Shown one piece after another: positions 15,525 to 25,683 of a DNA stretch of 54,182 nt (its first letter is position 1; each line of letters starts with the position of its first letter). The translations under genes were made by a program, and so were the position numbers. Source of the DNA: JBEBGV01 sp040081265 (GTDB lineage: Bacteria > Acidobacteriota > Vicinamibacteria > Vicinamibacterales > UBA2999); contig JBEBGV010000031.1 in the NCBI GenBank assembly GCA_040081265.1, positions 1 through 54,182 of the forward strand, read 5' to 3'. Under the pieces are notes generated by a model. That model was not told where the DNA came from. It did no database searches and saw only the letters and a list, made by a program, of their open reading frames with translations.

Positions 15525-18293
15525 CTACTTCTTCTTCTGAGCCGTCAATGCGGCCTTCCGGGCCGTCAGAGAGGCCTGCGCTGCGGCCAGGCGCGCCACC
15601 GGCACGCGATACGGTGAGCAGCTCACGTAGTCGAGGCCCACCTTCTCGAAGAACTGAATCGACGACGGATCGCCGCCGTGCTCACCGCAGATGCCCAGCT
15701 TGAGGTTCGGCCGGGTCTGCCGTCCCCTGGTCACCGCGACTTCCACCAGCTGACCAACACCGGTCTGGTCAATGGTGGCGAACGGGTTGTTCTTCACGAT
15801 CTCAAGTTCGGTGTAGGCCGGGAGGAACGAGCCCGAGTCGTCTCGCGACATGCCCATGGTCGTCTGCGTCAGGTCGTTGGTCCCGAAGCTGAAGAACTCG
15901 GCTGACTGGGCGATCTCGTCGGCCGTCAGGGCGCCGCGCGGAACCTCGATCATCGTGCCCACCATGTAGTTCAGCTTGACCTTCTTCTCGGCCTGCACCT
16001 CCCTGGCGACCCGGTGCACGACCTCGAGCTGCAGGTCGAGTTCCTTCTTGAAGCCGACGAGCGGAATCATGATCTCGGGGCGGACCTTGATGCCTTCCTT
16101 CTGGACGATCGCCGCGGCTTCAAACACCGCACGCGCCTGCATCGCTGAAATCTCAGGGTGACCAATGCCCAGACGGCAGCCACGGAAACCGAGCATCGGG
16201 TTGAACTCGTGCAGCTGCTCGACGCGGGCGTGAATCGTTTCCGCCTTGACACCGATCTTCTTCGCCAGCTCCGCCTGCTGTTGCGGCGTGTGCGGCAGGA
16301 ACTCGTGCAGCGGCGGGTCCAGGAATCGGATCGTCGCCGGGTAGCCCTTGAGGGCACGGAAGATGCCGGCAAAGTCGTCGCGCTGGTACGGAAGCAGCTT
16401 GGCGAGCGCAGCCTTTCGTGCCTCGAGCGTCTCGGCCAAAATCATCTCCCGCATCGCGTCGATGCGGTCGCCCTCGAAGAACATGTGCTCGGTCCGGCAG
16501 AGACCGATGCCCACGGCGCCAAACGCGAGCGCGTTCTGCACCTGCTCGGGATTGTCGGCGTTGGTGCGGACGCTCATCCGTGACGCATCCGAGCACCACC
16601 TCATCAGCTGCTGGAAGCTCTTGAACTTCTCGGTCTTCTTCGCCGCCTCGTTGTCATCGATGAGGCCGGCCACGATCTCCGACGGCGCGGTCTTCACGCG
16701 GCTGGCGTAGACCTTGCCTGCCGTGCCATCGATTGAGAGCCAGTCGCCTTCCTTGTAGGTCTTGCCTTCCACCGTGACGGTGCGCGCCTGGTAATCGACG
16801 TCAACCGCCGCGGCACCGCATACGCAGACCTTGCCCATCTGCCGGGCAACCAGTGCTGCGTGGGACGACACGCCACCGCGTGCGGTGAGAATGCCCTCGG
16901 CGGCGATCATCCCGCGCAGATCCTCGGGCGAGGTCTCCACGCGCACGAGCAGGACCTGCTGGCCCTTCTCCGCCGCGGCCACGGCACGATCAGCGTTCAG
17001 ATAGATCTGACCTGACGCGGCACCAGGGCCGGCCGGCAGACCGGTGGCGATCGATGTCGTCTTTCCGAGCTCGGTGATATCAAAGACCGGAGCGAGCAAC
17101 TGCTCGAGCTGGTCCGCTGGATTGCGCATCACTGCGGTCTTCCAGTCGATCAGCCTCTCCTTGTGCATGTCCATGGAGAACTTGAGCGCCGCCATGGCGG
17201 TCCGCTTGCCGTTGCGCGTCTGGAGCATGTAGACCACGCCGTCTTCGATCGTGAACTCGAAGTCCTGCACGTCCTTGAAGTGCTTCTCGAGCCGCTGCCG
17301 AATGCGCTCGAGCTCGGCGTGCGCTCTGGGCAGATGCTTCTTCAGCTGTTCGACCGGTTCAGGCGTCCGGACACCGGCCACGACATCTTCGCCCTGCGCG
17401 TTGATGAGGAACTCGCCGTAGAACTCCTTGACGCCGTTGGCGGGATTGCGCGTGAACGCGACACCCGAACCTGACTGGTCGCCGGTGTTCCCGTAGACCA
17501 TGGCCTGGACGTTGACCGCGGTGCCCCACTCGGCAGGGATGTTGTACTTGCGCCGATAGACGATGGCGCGATCGTTCATCCATGACCCGAACACGGCGCC
17601 CACTGAACCCATGAGCTGTTCCCACGGCGATGACGGGAACGACTTCCGGACGCGCTCCTTGATGAGCGCCTTGAAGCGCTTCACCAGTTCCTTGAGGTCG
17701 TCCACGGTCAGGGCGGTGTCTTCGATGTCGCTGTGATACCGCTCGTGCTTCAGGGTGTGAATGACCACCTCGAAGGGCTCGTGGTCCTCATCGGGTCGCT
17801 TCTGGACACCCAGGACGACGTCGCCGTACATCTGGACGAAACGCCGGTAACAGTCCCAGGCAAAGCGTGCGTTCTGTGTCTTCTTGGCCAGCGCCTCGAC
17901 GGTCTGGTCGTTGAGACCGAGATTGAGGATGGTGTCCATCATGCCGGGCATCGAGTCCCGGGCACCGGAGCGGACCGAGACCAGCAACGGATTGGTCAGG
18001 TCTCCGAACTTCTTGCGCGTCTGCTTCTCGAGCGCGGCGATGCCGGCTTCCATCTGCTTCTTGAGCGCTGGTGGATAGCTGCGCTTGTGGTCGTAGTAGT
18101 AGGTGCAGACTTCGGTCGTAATCGTGAACCCGGGCGGCACCGGAAGACCGATGCGGCACATCTCGGCCAGGTTGGCACCCTTGCCACCAAGCAGCGGCTT
18201 CATCGTGCCGTTGCCGTCGGTCTTGCTGCCGAAGAAGTAGACATACTTGCCAACCGCGGCCTTCTTCTTCGCCCGAGTTACCTTCTTCGCCAT
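15525..18293 (-). CDS. ppdK: Pyruvate, phosphate dikinase
   Basis: Interconverts pyruvate, ATP and phosphate with PEP, AMP and PPi. It is 922 residues. The N-terminal nucleotide-binding domain covers about 1-380 (GGKGANLAEM at 36-45). The central phosphohistidine domain has catalytic His478 in GGVSSHAA. The C-terminal PEP/pyruvate barrel (about 555-900) has the GICGEHGG loop with Cys869. Both termini are unusually lysine-rich (AKKVTRAKKKA at the start, AQKKK at the end), possibly a local extension. It lies in the long minus-strand run between glyS and corA. Whether it works in the PEP-forming or pyruvate-forming direction cannot be told. Confidence 0.96.
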   Translation of the reverse strand: MAKKVTRAKKKAAVGKYVYFFGSKTDGNGTMKPLLGGKGANLAEMCRIGLPVPPGFTITTEVCTYYYDHKRSYPPALKKQMEAGIAALEKQTRKKFGDLTNPLLVSVRSGARDSMPGMMDTILNLGLNDQTVEALAKKTQNARFAWDCYRRFVQMYGDVVLGVQKRPDEDHEPFEVVIHTLKHERYHSDIEDTALTVDDLKELVKRFKALIKERVRKSFPSSPWEQLMGSVGAVFGSWMNDRAIVYRRKYNIPAEWGTAVNVQAMVYGNTGDQSGSGVAFTRNPANGVKEFYGEFLINAQGEDVVAGVRTPEPVEQLKKHLPRAHAELERIRQRLEKHFKDVQDFEFTIEDGVVYMLQTRNGKRTAMAALKFSMDMHKERLIDWKTAVMRNPADQLEQLLAPVFDITELGKTTSIATGLPAGPGAASGQIYLNADRAVAAAEKGQQVLLVRVETSPEDLRGMIAAEGILTARGGVSSHAALVARQMGKVCVCGAAAVDVDYQARTVTVEGKTYKEGDWLSIDGTAGKVYASRVKTAPSEIVAGLIDDNEAAKKTEKFKSFQQLMRWCSDASRMSVRTNADNPEQVQNALAFGAVGIGLCRTEHMFFEGDRIDAMREMILAETLEARKAALAKLLPYQRDDFAGIFRALKGYPATIRFLDPPLHEFLPHTPQQQAELAKKIGVKAETIHARVEQLHEFNPMLGFRGCRLGIGHPEISAMQARAVFEAAAIVQKEGIKVRPEIMIPLVGFKKELDLQLEVVHRVAREVQAEKKVKLNYMVGTMIEVPRGALTADEIAQSAEFFSFGTNDLTQTTMGMSRDDSGSFLPAYTELEIVKNNPFATIDQTGVGQLVEVAVTRGRQTRPNLKLGICGEHGGDPSSIQFFEKVGLDYVSCSPYRVPVARLAAAQASLTARKAALTAQKKK

Positions 18294-18317
18294 TCGAATC
18301 GCTCTCCTCAGAAAAAT

Positions 18318-20525
18318 CTACTCTGCTGCAATTTCGGAAATGTCTGCGATGTCCAGGATGAGGTCGCGCAGGCGTGCCACCAGACCGAGTCGCGCCGCAC
18401 GCAGCGACGGGTCCTCCGCCATCACCAGCACATCGTCAAAGAACTTCGTCACCGTGGGCTGCAGTGCACCGATGCCGGCAAACGCCTCACGGTAGTCGCC
18501 CCGCGCCGCCGCGGCCGAGATACCAGGGGCGCGGGCGTCCAGGTCTGCCGCCAGCGCGACCTCGGCGGGCTCAGTCAGCACCGCGCGCTGGGCAGACGCC
18601 TCAGCGGCATCGGCCGGCGCCGTCACCCCCCTGGTGATGTTCTTCACCCGCTTCAGGAGCGCTGCCACTGCGAGCAGCGCCTCCGACCTGGTGAGCTGCG
18701 ACAGGCCCTCGAGTTTCTGACGCGCCTCGAGCGGGCTGCTGTGCTCGACCCCGGCATGCATCACCGCCCGGACACTGCGGACGTCGAACCCGCGCTGCTC
18801 CAGCAGGTAGCTCAGGCGATCGGCCATGAACGCGACGAGCGCCGAACGCGAGTCGCCGGATCCGCCAAACGGCACCGCCGCCTGATCAAGCAGCGCACCC
18901 AGCTTCAACTTCAGGTCCAGACCGGTCAGCGCGGGCAGGTCCGCCAGGATCTTCACCACACCCTGCGCCTGTCGTCGGAGCCCGAGCGGATCGCGCGACC
19001 CGGTGGGCCGCTCCCCCGCCGAGAACATGCCGGTGATCGAGTCGAGCTTGTCGGCCAGTGCCACGGCCGACCACGTGATTGCCGCAGCGCCAAGCTGGGC
19101 TTTCGAGGGCGCGGCGTCGGCTTCCACGCCGATCGGCAGGTAGTGAAAGTAGATGGCCTTCCAGACCGCCTCAGACAGGCCTTCCTCCCGGGCGTAAATG
19201 CCACCCATCGTGCCCTGAAGCTCGGTCAGTTCGCGCACCATGTCGGTGGCGAGGTCTGCCTTGCAGAGCCGGCCGGCCTGCGCGGCCGCGTCAGCCAGGT
19301 CGGCACGACCGAATGCGTCAGCCACGATCCACCGGGCCAGCGCCGCCACCCGCTCCGCCTTCTCGCGGTAGGTGCCGAGCTTCTTGTGGAACAGGATGGT
19401 CCCAAGCCGCTCGATTCGTGACTCCAGCGTCACTGTGCGATCAGCGTCGTAGAAGAAACGCGCGTCGCGCAGCCGGGCCGTCAGGACGCGTTCGGCATTC
19501 CGCGCGATGATCTCCGGCCGCTCCGGCTGCATGTTGGTCACGGCCAGAAACGCCGGCTTCAGCGTGCCGTCATCGTCCACCACCGGGAAGTAATGCTGGT
19601 GATGGATCATGGTCGTCGTCAGCACTTCCTCCGGCAGCTGGAGGAACTCTGCCGGGAAGTGTCCGGCCACCACCGCCGGATACTCGACCAGGTCGGGCAC
19701 CTCCTGCAGAAGCGATGAGTGCGCGGCCACGAGGCCCGACACACGTCCACCGAGCTTCCGCGCGTGTGTTTCCAGCTCGCGGCGAATCTTGGACTCCCGC
19801 TCTTCGCGGCGGAGGATGACGAAGTTTTCGAGCAGACGCGCCTGGTAGTCGTCGAAGGTCTTGACCTTGATGGCACGCCCGGCGCGCCCGCTGGTGGTGA
19901 GGAAGCGGTGACCGTAGGTATTGGCCGCCGTCCGCACGTCCTGCACGAGCGGACCCTGTGCGGCCTCGGTGCGACGGATCACGAAAGGAACGACGCGTCC
20001 ACCATAGAGGAGGACGAGCCAGCGGATCGGCCGGGCAAAGACGAGTTCGCCCTTGCCATCGTCTAGGTGAGCATCCCAGCGCATCTGCTTGGGGAACGTC
20101 AGGTCGCGCAGCAGCCCGCCCAGCACGTCGGCCAGCACGTCCACCGTCGCCTTGCCCCGCTGTCGAAGCCGGTAGGCGAGGTAGGTGCCTTTGGGGGTCT
20201 CGTGTCGCTCGAGTGCGCTGACCTCCACGCCGTATTTCTTCGCAAAGCCCGAGGCCGCAGGCGTCGGGTCACCGGCGGCGGTGAATGCGGCGGCCAGGGG
20301 GGGACCGGTGATCACCTCTTCCAGGTCCGTCTGGCGTTCTGACACCTTGACCACGCGCGCGGTCAATCGGCGCGGCGTGCTGTAGCTCTCCGCTGGCTGG
20401 TCGGTCTCGAGCCGAAACGCCTTGAGCCGGGCATCGAGATGCCGGGCCATCTGCGTCGTGAGTCCCGGAAGCCAGCTCGCGGGAATCTCTTCGCAGCCGA
20501 TCTCAATCAGAAGTTCGCGGTCCAT
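18318..20525 (-). CDS. glyS: Glycyl-tRNA synthetase beta subunit
   Basis: Beta chain of the bacterial alpha2beta2 glycyl-tRNA synthetase; it binds and positions tRNA-Gly. It is 735 residues, slightly longer than the usual 690 or so. It opens with LLIEIGCEEIPASWLP, the family N-terminus, and ends with a DALR-type anticodon-binding region. The ATG at 20525 directly abuts the glyQ stop codon, so the subunits are coupled. Together with glyQ it forms the complete enzyme. Confidence 0.95.
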   Translation of the reverse strand: MDRELLIEIGCEEIPASWLPGLTTQMARHLDARLKAFRLETDQPAESYSTPRRLTARVVKVSERQTDLEEVITGPPLAAAFTAAGDPTPAASGFAKKYGVEVSALERHETPKGTYLAYRLRQRGKATVDVLADVLGGLLRDLTFPKQMRWDAHLDDGKGELVFARPIRWLVLLYGGRVVPFVIRRTEAAQGPLVQDVRTAANTYGHRFLTTSGRAGRAIKVKTFDDYQARLLENFVILRREERESKIRRELETHARKLGGRVSGLVAAHSSLLQEVPDLVEYPAVVAGHFPAEFLQLPEEVLTTTMIHHQHYFPVVDDDGTLKPAFLAVTNMQPERPEIIARNAERVLTARLRDARFFYDADRTVTLESRIERLGTILFHKKLGTYREKAERVAALARWIVADAFGRADLADAAAQAGRLCKADLATDMVRELTELQGTMGGIYAREEGLSEAVWKAIYFHYLPIGVEADAAPSKAQLGAAAITWSAVALADKLDSITGMFSAGERPTGSRDPLGLRRQAQGVVKILADLPALTGLDLKLKLGALLDQAAVPFGGSGDSRSALVAFMADRLSYLLEQRGFDVRSVRAVMHAGVEHSSPLEARQKLEGLSQLTRSEALLAVAALLKRVKNITRGVTAPADAAEASAQRAVLTEPAEVALAADLDARAPGISAAAARGDYREAFAGIGALQPTVTKFFDDVLVMAEDPSLRAARLGLVARLRDLILDIADISEIAAE

Positions 20526-21407
20526 CTACTCGGCCCCCTCCGCCGTGAGGGCCTGCTCGCCAACATAGGCCTTGGCAATGCTGACGGCCAGCTGCCGCAC
20601 GCGCAGAATGTAGGCTGTGCGCTCCGTGACACCGATGCTGCCGCTCGAGTCGAGGATGTTGAACAGATGCGAGCACTTCAGGCAGTGCTCGAGCGCCGGC
20701 CAGACGAGGCCGGAATCGAGGAGCTTGCCCGCGAACTCGAAGTTCCGGTCGAACAGGTCGCGGTGGAGTGCGGCAAACTCGCCGTCAGCCATCTTCACCT
20801 GACCGAATGCGTACTTCGACTGCTCGATTTCTTCCTGCAGCCGGACCTCGCCATACTTCACCCCGCCGCCCCACTCGAGGTCGAAGACGTTGTCGACCTT
20901 CTGCAGGAACATGGCGATGCGCTCGAGACCGTAGGTGATCTCGCAGGAAATCGGGTTGAGGTCGATGCCACCCACCTGCTGGAAATAGGTGAATTGCGTG
21001 ATCTCCATCCCGTCCAGGAGGACCTGCCATCCGATGCCCCAGGCGCCGAGCGTCGGCGACTCCCAGTTGTCTTCCTCGAAGCGGATGTCGTGCTGCCGCG
21101 GGTTGATGCCGCACGACTCCAGGCTCTCGAGATACAACTGCTGCACCTCATCGGGCGATGGCTTGAGGATCACCTGGTACTGGTGATGCTTGAACAGGCG
21201 GTTCGGGTTCTGCCCGAATCGGCCGTCGTCAGGACGCCGCGATGGCTGCACGTACGCCACGCTCCACGGCTTGGGCCCGAGCACACGGAAGAGCGTTTCG
21301 GGATGCGAGGTGCCCGCGCCCACTTCGAGGTCGAGCGGCTGCTGAAGCAGACAGCCGTGCGACGCCCAGTAGGCGGAGAGCTTGAGGATGAGGTCCTGAA
21401 AAGTCAC
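20526..21407 (-). CDS. glyQ: Glycyl-tRNA synthetase alpha subunit
   Basis: Catalytic alpha chain of the tetrameric glycyl-tRNA synthetase (class II fold). It is 293 residues, the usual length. Family stretches include YWASHGCLLQQP near residue 12, AYVQPSRRPDDGRFGQNPNR and the motif-3 region near YGLERIAMFLQ. The start is a GTG at 21407 that overlaps the recO stop by 4 bp (GTGA). glyS follows with no gap. Confidence 0.96.
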   Translation of the reverse strand: MTFQDLILKLSAYWASHGCLLQQPLDLEVGAGTSHPETLFRVLGPKPWSVAYVQPSRRPDDGRFGQNPNRLFKHHQYQVILKPSPDEVQQLYLESLESCGINPRQHDIRFEEDNWESPTLGAWGIGWQVLLDGMEITQFTYFQQVGGIDLNPISCEITYGLERIAMFLQKVDNVFDLEWGGGVKYGEVRLQEEIEQSKYAFGQVKMADGEFAALHRDLFDRNFEFAGKLLDSGLVWPALEHCLKCSHLFNILDSSGSIGVTERTAYILRVRQLAVSIAKAYVGEQALTAEGAE

Positions 21408-22060
21408 GAAACTGAGGGACGACCGAGGTCGCGCAGCACACGATCCGACTTCAACGTTTTCTCCAGGTGCATCGCGATGAGCGCACGATGCACATGCTCG
21501 AGTTCCTTGATGACGCCCCGCTCCGCTGGCAAATCCGCCACCCGGTGCGGCGCAACCGAACGTGAACCACTCAGAAACGCCACCGCCCCCGGCGACAGGT
21601 TCCCACGCGACTCAGGATACACACCCTGCAGGCGCAACAGCCAGCACTCGAAATAGCGTGCCAGCGGCTCGACCGGCACCCCGGCCGAGAGCGCGTCGAG
21701 CATCGACACACCCAGCCGATACAGTCGCTCGTCGGCGTCCGCGTCCTGGGCCCACTCGTCGAGCAGCTCGGCGAAGTAGCCGACGTAGCCCAACGCGTCC
21801 GACACGGGCAGGCTGAGCGGCGACCTGATCGTCTCGGCGTAGTTCAATCCCACCAGTTCCCGGCGTTCCCGCTCGAAGTATGCGACCCGGACATCGGTCA
21901 ACGGCTCGAGCGCGCCCGCAAATCTCGACCGCTGGCGCCTGGCCCCCTTGGCCACGCCCCGCTTCTTGCCCCGATCGCGGGTCAGGAACACGACAATGCG
22001 GTCGGCATCGCCGAGTTTATAGGTGCGCAGGACCAACGCCTCGGCGGTATAAAGGGGCAC
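21404..22060 (-). CDS. recO: DNA repair protein RecO
   Basis: RecO helps load RecA at gaps together with RecR. It is 218 residues, a little short for the family. The N-terminal OB fold is clear (EALVLRTYKLGDADRIVVFLT). The C-terminal helical part has FECWLLRLQGVYPES, where many RecO proteins continue into a four-cysteine zinc motif. Only one cysteine is present here, so the zinc site is absent. The position between mgtE and glyQ in an era-recO-glyQS neighbourhood supports the call. Confidence 0.88.
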   Translation of the reverse strand: MPLYTAEALVLRTYKLGDADRIVVFLTRDRGKKRGVAKGARRQRSRFAGALEPLTDVRVAYFERERRELVGLNYAETIRSPLSLPVSDALGYVGYFAELLDEWAQDADADERLYRLGVSMLDALSAGVPVEPLARYFECWLLRLQGVYPESRGNLSPGAVAFLSGSRSVAPHRVADLPAERGVIKELEHVHRALIAMHLEKTLKSDRVLRDLGRPSVS

Positions 22061-22078
22061 GGGCGAGTGGGATCTATT

Positions 22079-23452
22079 TTATCCCGCCGGCGCGAGAAAG
22101 CGCATGAAGATCGTGGCAAGCCCCAGAAACGACGCGAAGCCGAACACGTCGGTCATGGTCGTGATGAACACCGATGAGGCCAGCGCCGGGTCCACGCCCG
22201 CCGCGCGCAATCCGAGGGGAATGAGCGTCCCGGCGGTCGCGGCGATGAACATGTTGATAACCATCGCCGAGCCGAGGAGGATGCCCAGCACCGGGTCGCC
22301 CCGCGTCGCCCAGGCGACCAGCGCGGCCACGATGCCGAGCGCGACGCCGTTCCCGAGCCCGACGGTACCCTCCTTGATCAGCGCCTTGCGCGAATTGGCC
22401 CACGTGAGTTCACCGAGCGCAATGCCACGGACGATGACCGTCAGCGTCTGCGTCGCCGCGTTCCCGCCCATGCCGGCGACAATCGGCATGAACACGGCCA
22501 GAATCGGCAGCGCGTCGATGGTGCGGGTGAACAACCCGACAACGCTGGCCGCCAGAAACGCCGTCCCCAGGTTGACGCCCAGCCAGGGCAGACGTTTCTG
22601 CAACGACTCCCGGGCGGACGTGAACACGCTCTCGTCTCCGGTCACACCGGCCAGACGGTAGATGTCCTCGGTCGCCTCGTCCTTGATGACGTCGATGATG
22701 TCGTCGACCGTGATGACGCCGACCAGCTTGTTCTCGGGGTCAACGACCGGGATCGCCAGCAGGTTGTAGGAGGCCACCTGCTTGGCCACCTCCTCCTGAT
22801 CGGTGTCCACCCTGGCACTGATCAGATCGGCGGTCATGATGCGCTTGAGCGGTGTCTCCGGCGACACCAGCAGCAGTCGCCGCAGTGAGACCACGCCGAC
22901 GAGGTGGCGCCGCTCGTCTACGACGTAGAGATAGAACACCATCTCGACGTCGCGGTTGGTCTGCAGCTCGGTGATCGCTTCGCCGACCGTCATCTCCTCG
23001 CTCAGGGCGAAGACATGCGGGTTCATGATGCGACCCGCGGTCTGCTCGTCGTACTCGAGGAGGTTTTCGACGACGCCCGATTCCTTCGGGCGCATCAGGT
23101 GGAGCACCGCGCCCGAGAGTTCCTCGGGCAGGTTGTCGATCAGGGCCGCCGCGTCATCGGAGGGAATCTCCTGCGCGAGGCGGGCGATCTCTTCGGCGGG
23201 ACGGGTGGCCAGAAGCGTCGCGCCCACCTCGGGGCCGAGTTCGGAGACGGCCTCCATCGCCAGGCGTCCGTTGCGCTCGGCGAGCAGGCTGAACGCCGCT
23301 TCGCGGTCTTTCTCGATGAGTTCGTTGAAAATCTGGCCGAGGTCGGCCGGGTGCTGCTTCTGCAGCAGGTTCAGCAGGTTGGCAGACGCACCAACGCGCA
23401 GCAGTCTCTTGACCGAGTCGAGGACGAGGTCGATTCTTCGCTGCGCCGCCAT
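22079..23452 (-). CDS. mgtE: MgtE-family magnesium transporter
   Basis: Mg2+-gated channel of the inner membrane, 457 residues. Domains in order: MgtE_N superhelix (about 15-130), a pair of CBS domains (about 135-265) that sense cytoplasmic Mg2+, then five membrane spans (about 285-455). The pore helix regions include MPIVAGMGGNAATQT and ELTWANSRKALIKE. The gene lies 18 bp upstream of recO and 102 bp downstream of era. It is the second Mg2+ transport system in the window besides corA. Length and motifs are normal. Confidence 0.95.
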   Translation of the reverse strand: MAAQRRIDLVLDSVKRLLRVGASANLLNLLQKQHPADLGQIFNELIEKDREAAFSLLAERNGRLAMEAVSELGPEVGATLLATRPAEEIARLAQEIPSDDAAALIDNLPEELSGAVLHLMRPKESGVVENLLEYDEQTAGRIMNPHVFALSEEMTVGEAITELQTNRDVEMVFYLYVVDERRHLVGVVSLRRLLLVSPETPLKRIMTADLISARVDTDQEEVAKQVASYNLLAIPVVDPENKLVGVITVDDIIDVIKDEATEDIYRLAGVTGDESVFTSARESLQKRLPWLGVNLGTAFLAASVVGLFTRTIDALPILAVFMPIVAGMGGNAATQTLTVIVRGIALGELTWANSRKALIKEGTVGLGNGVALGIVAALVAWATRGDPVLGILLGSAMVINMFIAATAGTLIPLGLRAAGVDPALASSVFITTMTDVFGFASFLGLATIFMRFLAPAG

Positions 23453-23554
23453 GGTCGGGAACCGTCAGTCACTGGTAAACGGTTCAATGTAGCATGCGCA
23501 GGAGACACCCGCCTAGCAAAGTCTGGCGCAATTCTGTGCGCTCGCGCGCGTCCG

Positions 23555-24436
23555 CTATCGACGCACGCCGAGTTCGTCGAGCGCGCGCTCGTCGTCACGC
23601 CAGTTGGACCGCACTTTGACGTGCAGGTCCAGGAAGACCTTGGCGTCGAGGTATCGCTCCAGCTCGAGGCGCGCAGCGGTGCCGATGCGCTTGATCATGC
23701 TGCCGCCCTTCCCCACCACGATCGGCTTCTGCGACTCCCGGTCGACGACGATGGTGCAGTGGATGCTCGTCATCGTCGGCGTCTCCTCGGAGCGATCGAC
23801 CAGCACCGCGGTCGAAAACGGGAGCTCGTCGTGGGTGGATTGCAGCACCTGCTCTCTCACGATTTCGGAGATCGCAAAGAGTTCCGTCATGTCGGTAACG
23901 TAGTCCGGGGGATACATCGGCGCCCCCTCGGGCAGACGCTCGAGCACCAGGCGCTCGAGGACATCGACATTGGTGCCGTCGACCGCTGACAGCGGCACGA
24001 TCTCGGCAAACGCCCGCGCCTTCTGATAGTGGTCGATGAGCGGCAGCAGACGGGCCTTCGCGATCAGATCCACCTTGGTGAGCACCAGGATGACCGGCAC
24101 GGTCACCTTGCTGATGGCGTCGAGCACGAACTTGTCACCGGGGCCGGGCTTGACCGAGGCGTCGACGACGAGGATGAGTACGTCGACCTCGCTCACCACA
24201 TCGATCGCGGCGTCAACCATGCGGACGTTCAGCCGGTGGGTCGGCTTGTGCACGCCGGGAGTATCGACAAACACGACCTGTGCATCGGGATAATTCTTGA
24301 CGCCCAGGATCCGGGTTCGCGTGGTCTGTGGCTTGTCCGAGACGATGGCGAGCTTGTGTCCGACGATGCGATTGAGCAGCGTGGACTTGCCGGCGTTGGG
24401 ACGGCCAAGGAAGGACACGACGCCGGACTTCATCAT
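23555..24436 (-). CDS. era: GTPase Era
   Basis: Essential GTPase that helps mature 16S rRNA and assemble the 30S subunit. It is 293 residues. G1 GRPNAGKST is at 11-19 and G3 DTPG at 57-60. The G4 motif reads TKVD rather than the usual NKxD, a conservative variation. A C-terminal KH domain (about 200-290) contains PIVVGKGGSMIKRIG. The start has two consecutive ATG codons (24436 and 24433), which overlap the stop of the CorC-type gene upstream. Confidence 0.95.
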   Translation of the reverse strand: MMKSGVVSFLGRPNAGKSTLLNRIVGHKLAIVSDKPQTTRTRILGVKNYPDAQVVFVDTPGVHKPTHRLNVRMVDAAIDVVSEVDVLILVVDASVKPGPGDKFVLDAISKVTVPVILVLTKVDLIAKARLLPLIDHYQKARAFAEIVPLSAVDGTNVDVLERLVLERLPEGAPMYPPDYVTDMTELFAISEIVREQVLQSTHDELPFSTAVLVDRSEETPTMTSIHCTIVVDRESQKPIVVGKGGSMIKRIGTAARLELERYLDAKVFLDLHVKVRSNWRDDERALDELGVRR

Positions 24437-25683
24437 CGCTGGTTGACGCGCTCTTCGGAGGCCTCGTCGACCCGCCTCACGCGGACCTTGGTGATCCGGC
24501 GGCGTTCGACCTCGAGCACTTCCACCGACAACGCATCGACCTCAAAGGTTTCACCGACATACGGCATGTGGCCGAGCCGAGCGAGCAGGAACCCGCCAAC
24601 GGTCTCGAACCCTTCCCGCTCGATCGACACACCGAGACGATCGTGCACTTCGTCCACGCTCACCTTGCCGCTGAAGACGATCGACCCGTTCCCCTCGTCG
24701 GTCACCGTGTCGCTTTCGACGTCATACTCGTCGCGGATTTCACCGACGATCTCTTCGAGCAGATCTTCCACCGTCACGATCCCGGCTGTCCCGCCATACT
24801 CATCGACCACGATGGCCATCTGCGCCTGCCGCCGCTGCATGTCTTTCAGCAGTTCCGAGACCCGCTTGCTCTCGGGCACCAGATACGGCGCACGCATCAG
24901 CGTCGTCATCGGTGGCTCTGCCGCCGCCGGAAGCGCCACCAGGTCCTTGACGAACACCACGCCAACGATGTTGTCGAGATTGTCGCGATAGACCGGGATA
25001 CGCGAGTACTGCTCCTCGCGGAACAGGTCGCGCAGGGCGGGCAGTGTCGCGTCGACGCGAATGGCAATGATGTCGGGGCGCGGCGTCATCACCTCGCGGA
25101 CCACTGTCTCGGTGAAGTCGACGATCGACTGCAGGAGCTCGCGCCCTTCCTCTTCAGAAATCACGCTCTCTTCAGTGGAGTCCTGCGCGGCAGACGGCTG
25201 TTCGGCCTGCTCCTCGCCGCCGCCCGATCCACCGTTGACGTCGCGATCACGACGCGGATGCCCGAGGTTGAGCAGGGCCATCGTCAGGGGGTAGACGAGA
25301 CGCTCAATCGGACGAAACGCCGGGAGCACCACGTCGAGCACCTGTTCAGGATCGCGGCGGGTAATCGCCAGTGGCACCAGGTGCTCGCACACCACGACGA
25401 AGGCGACCAGCGACACGATGAAGACGCTGAGGGAGGGGGCGTTGCGCACCTCGATCAGCCGCGTGATGAGGGCGCCCGCAAACACATAACAGCCGCCGAG
25501 CAGGATGCGCGTGGGGATGAACAACTGGAGCGGGTCGTCCAGATAGTGACCCAGGGCATCGCTTCGTCCGCCGCGTTCGGCCATCAGACGGAGCGACAGG
25601 CGCATCAAGGCGCTGAAGGCCGACTGTACCGTGCCCAGAAATATGGTCAGACAACCGAGGAGAAACAGCAGCAGGGGAATCAT
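24433..25683 (-). CDS. CorC/HlyC-type CBS-domain membrane protein
   Basis: A 416-residue member of the CNNM/CorC family, linked to Mg2+ efflux or homeostasis. Domains in order: DUF21/CNNM membrane part (about 1-150) with several spans, a linker rich in Glu/Gln, two CBS domains (about 205-330; VMTPRPDIIAIR near the first) and a C-terminal CorC_HlyC domain (about 340-405). It overlaps ybeY upstream by 4 bp and era downstream by 4 bp. The ybeY-corC pairing is common in bacteria. Transport activity is inferred from the family only. Confidence 0.92.
   Translation of the reverse strand: MIPLLLFLLGCLTIFLGTVQSAFSALMRLSLRLMAERGGRSDALGHYLDDPLQLFIPTRILLGGCYVFAGALITRLIEVRNAPSLSVFIVSLVAFVVVCEHLVPLAITRRDPEQVLDVVLPAFRPIERLVYPLTMALLNLGHPRRDRDVNGGSGGGEEQAEQPSAAQDSTEESVISEEEGRELLQSIVDFTETVVREVMTPRPDIIAIRVDATLPALRDLFREEQYSRIPVYRDNLDNIVGVVFVKDLVALPAAAEPPMTTLMRAPYLVPESKRVSELLKDMQRRQAQMAIVVDEYGGTAGIVTVEDLLEEIVGEIRDEYDVESDTVTDEGNGSIVFSGKVSVDEVHDRLGVSIEREGFETVGGFLLARLGHMPYVGETFEVDALSVEVLEVERRRITKVRVRRVDEASEERVNQR

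Noticed and set aside
23453..23554. tRNA or small RNA gene between mgtE and era
   Set aside because: No cloverleaf, no CCA end and no conserved structure seen in these 102 bp.
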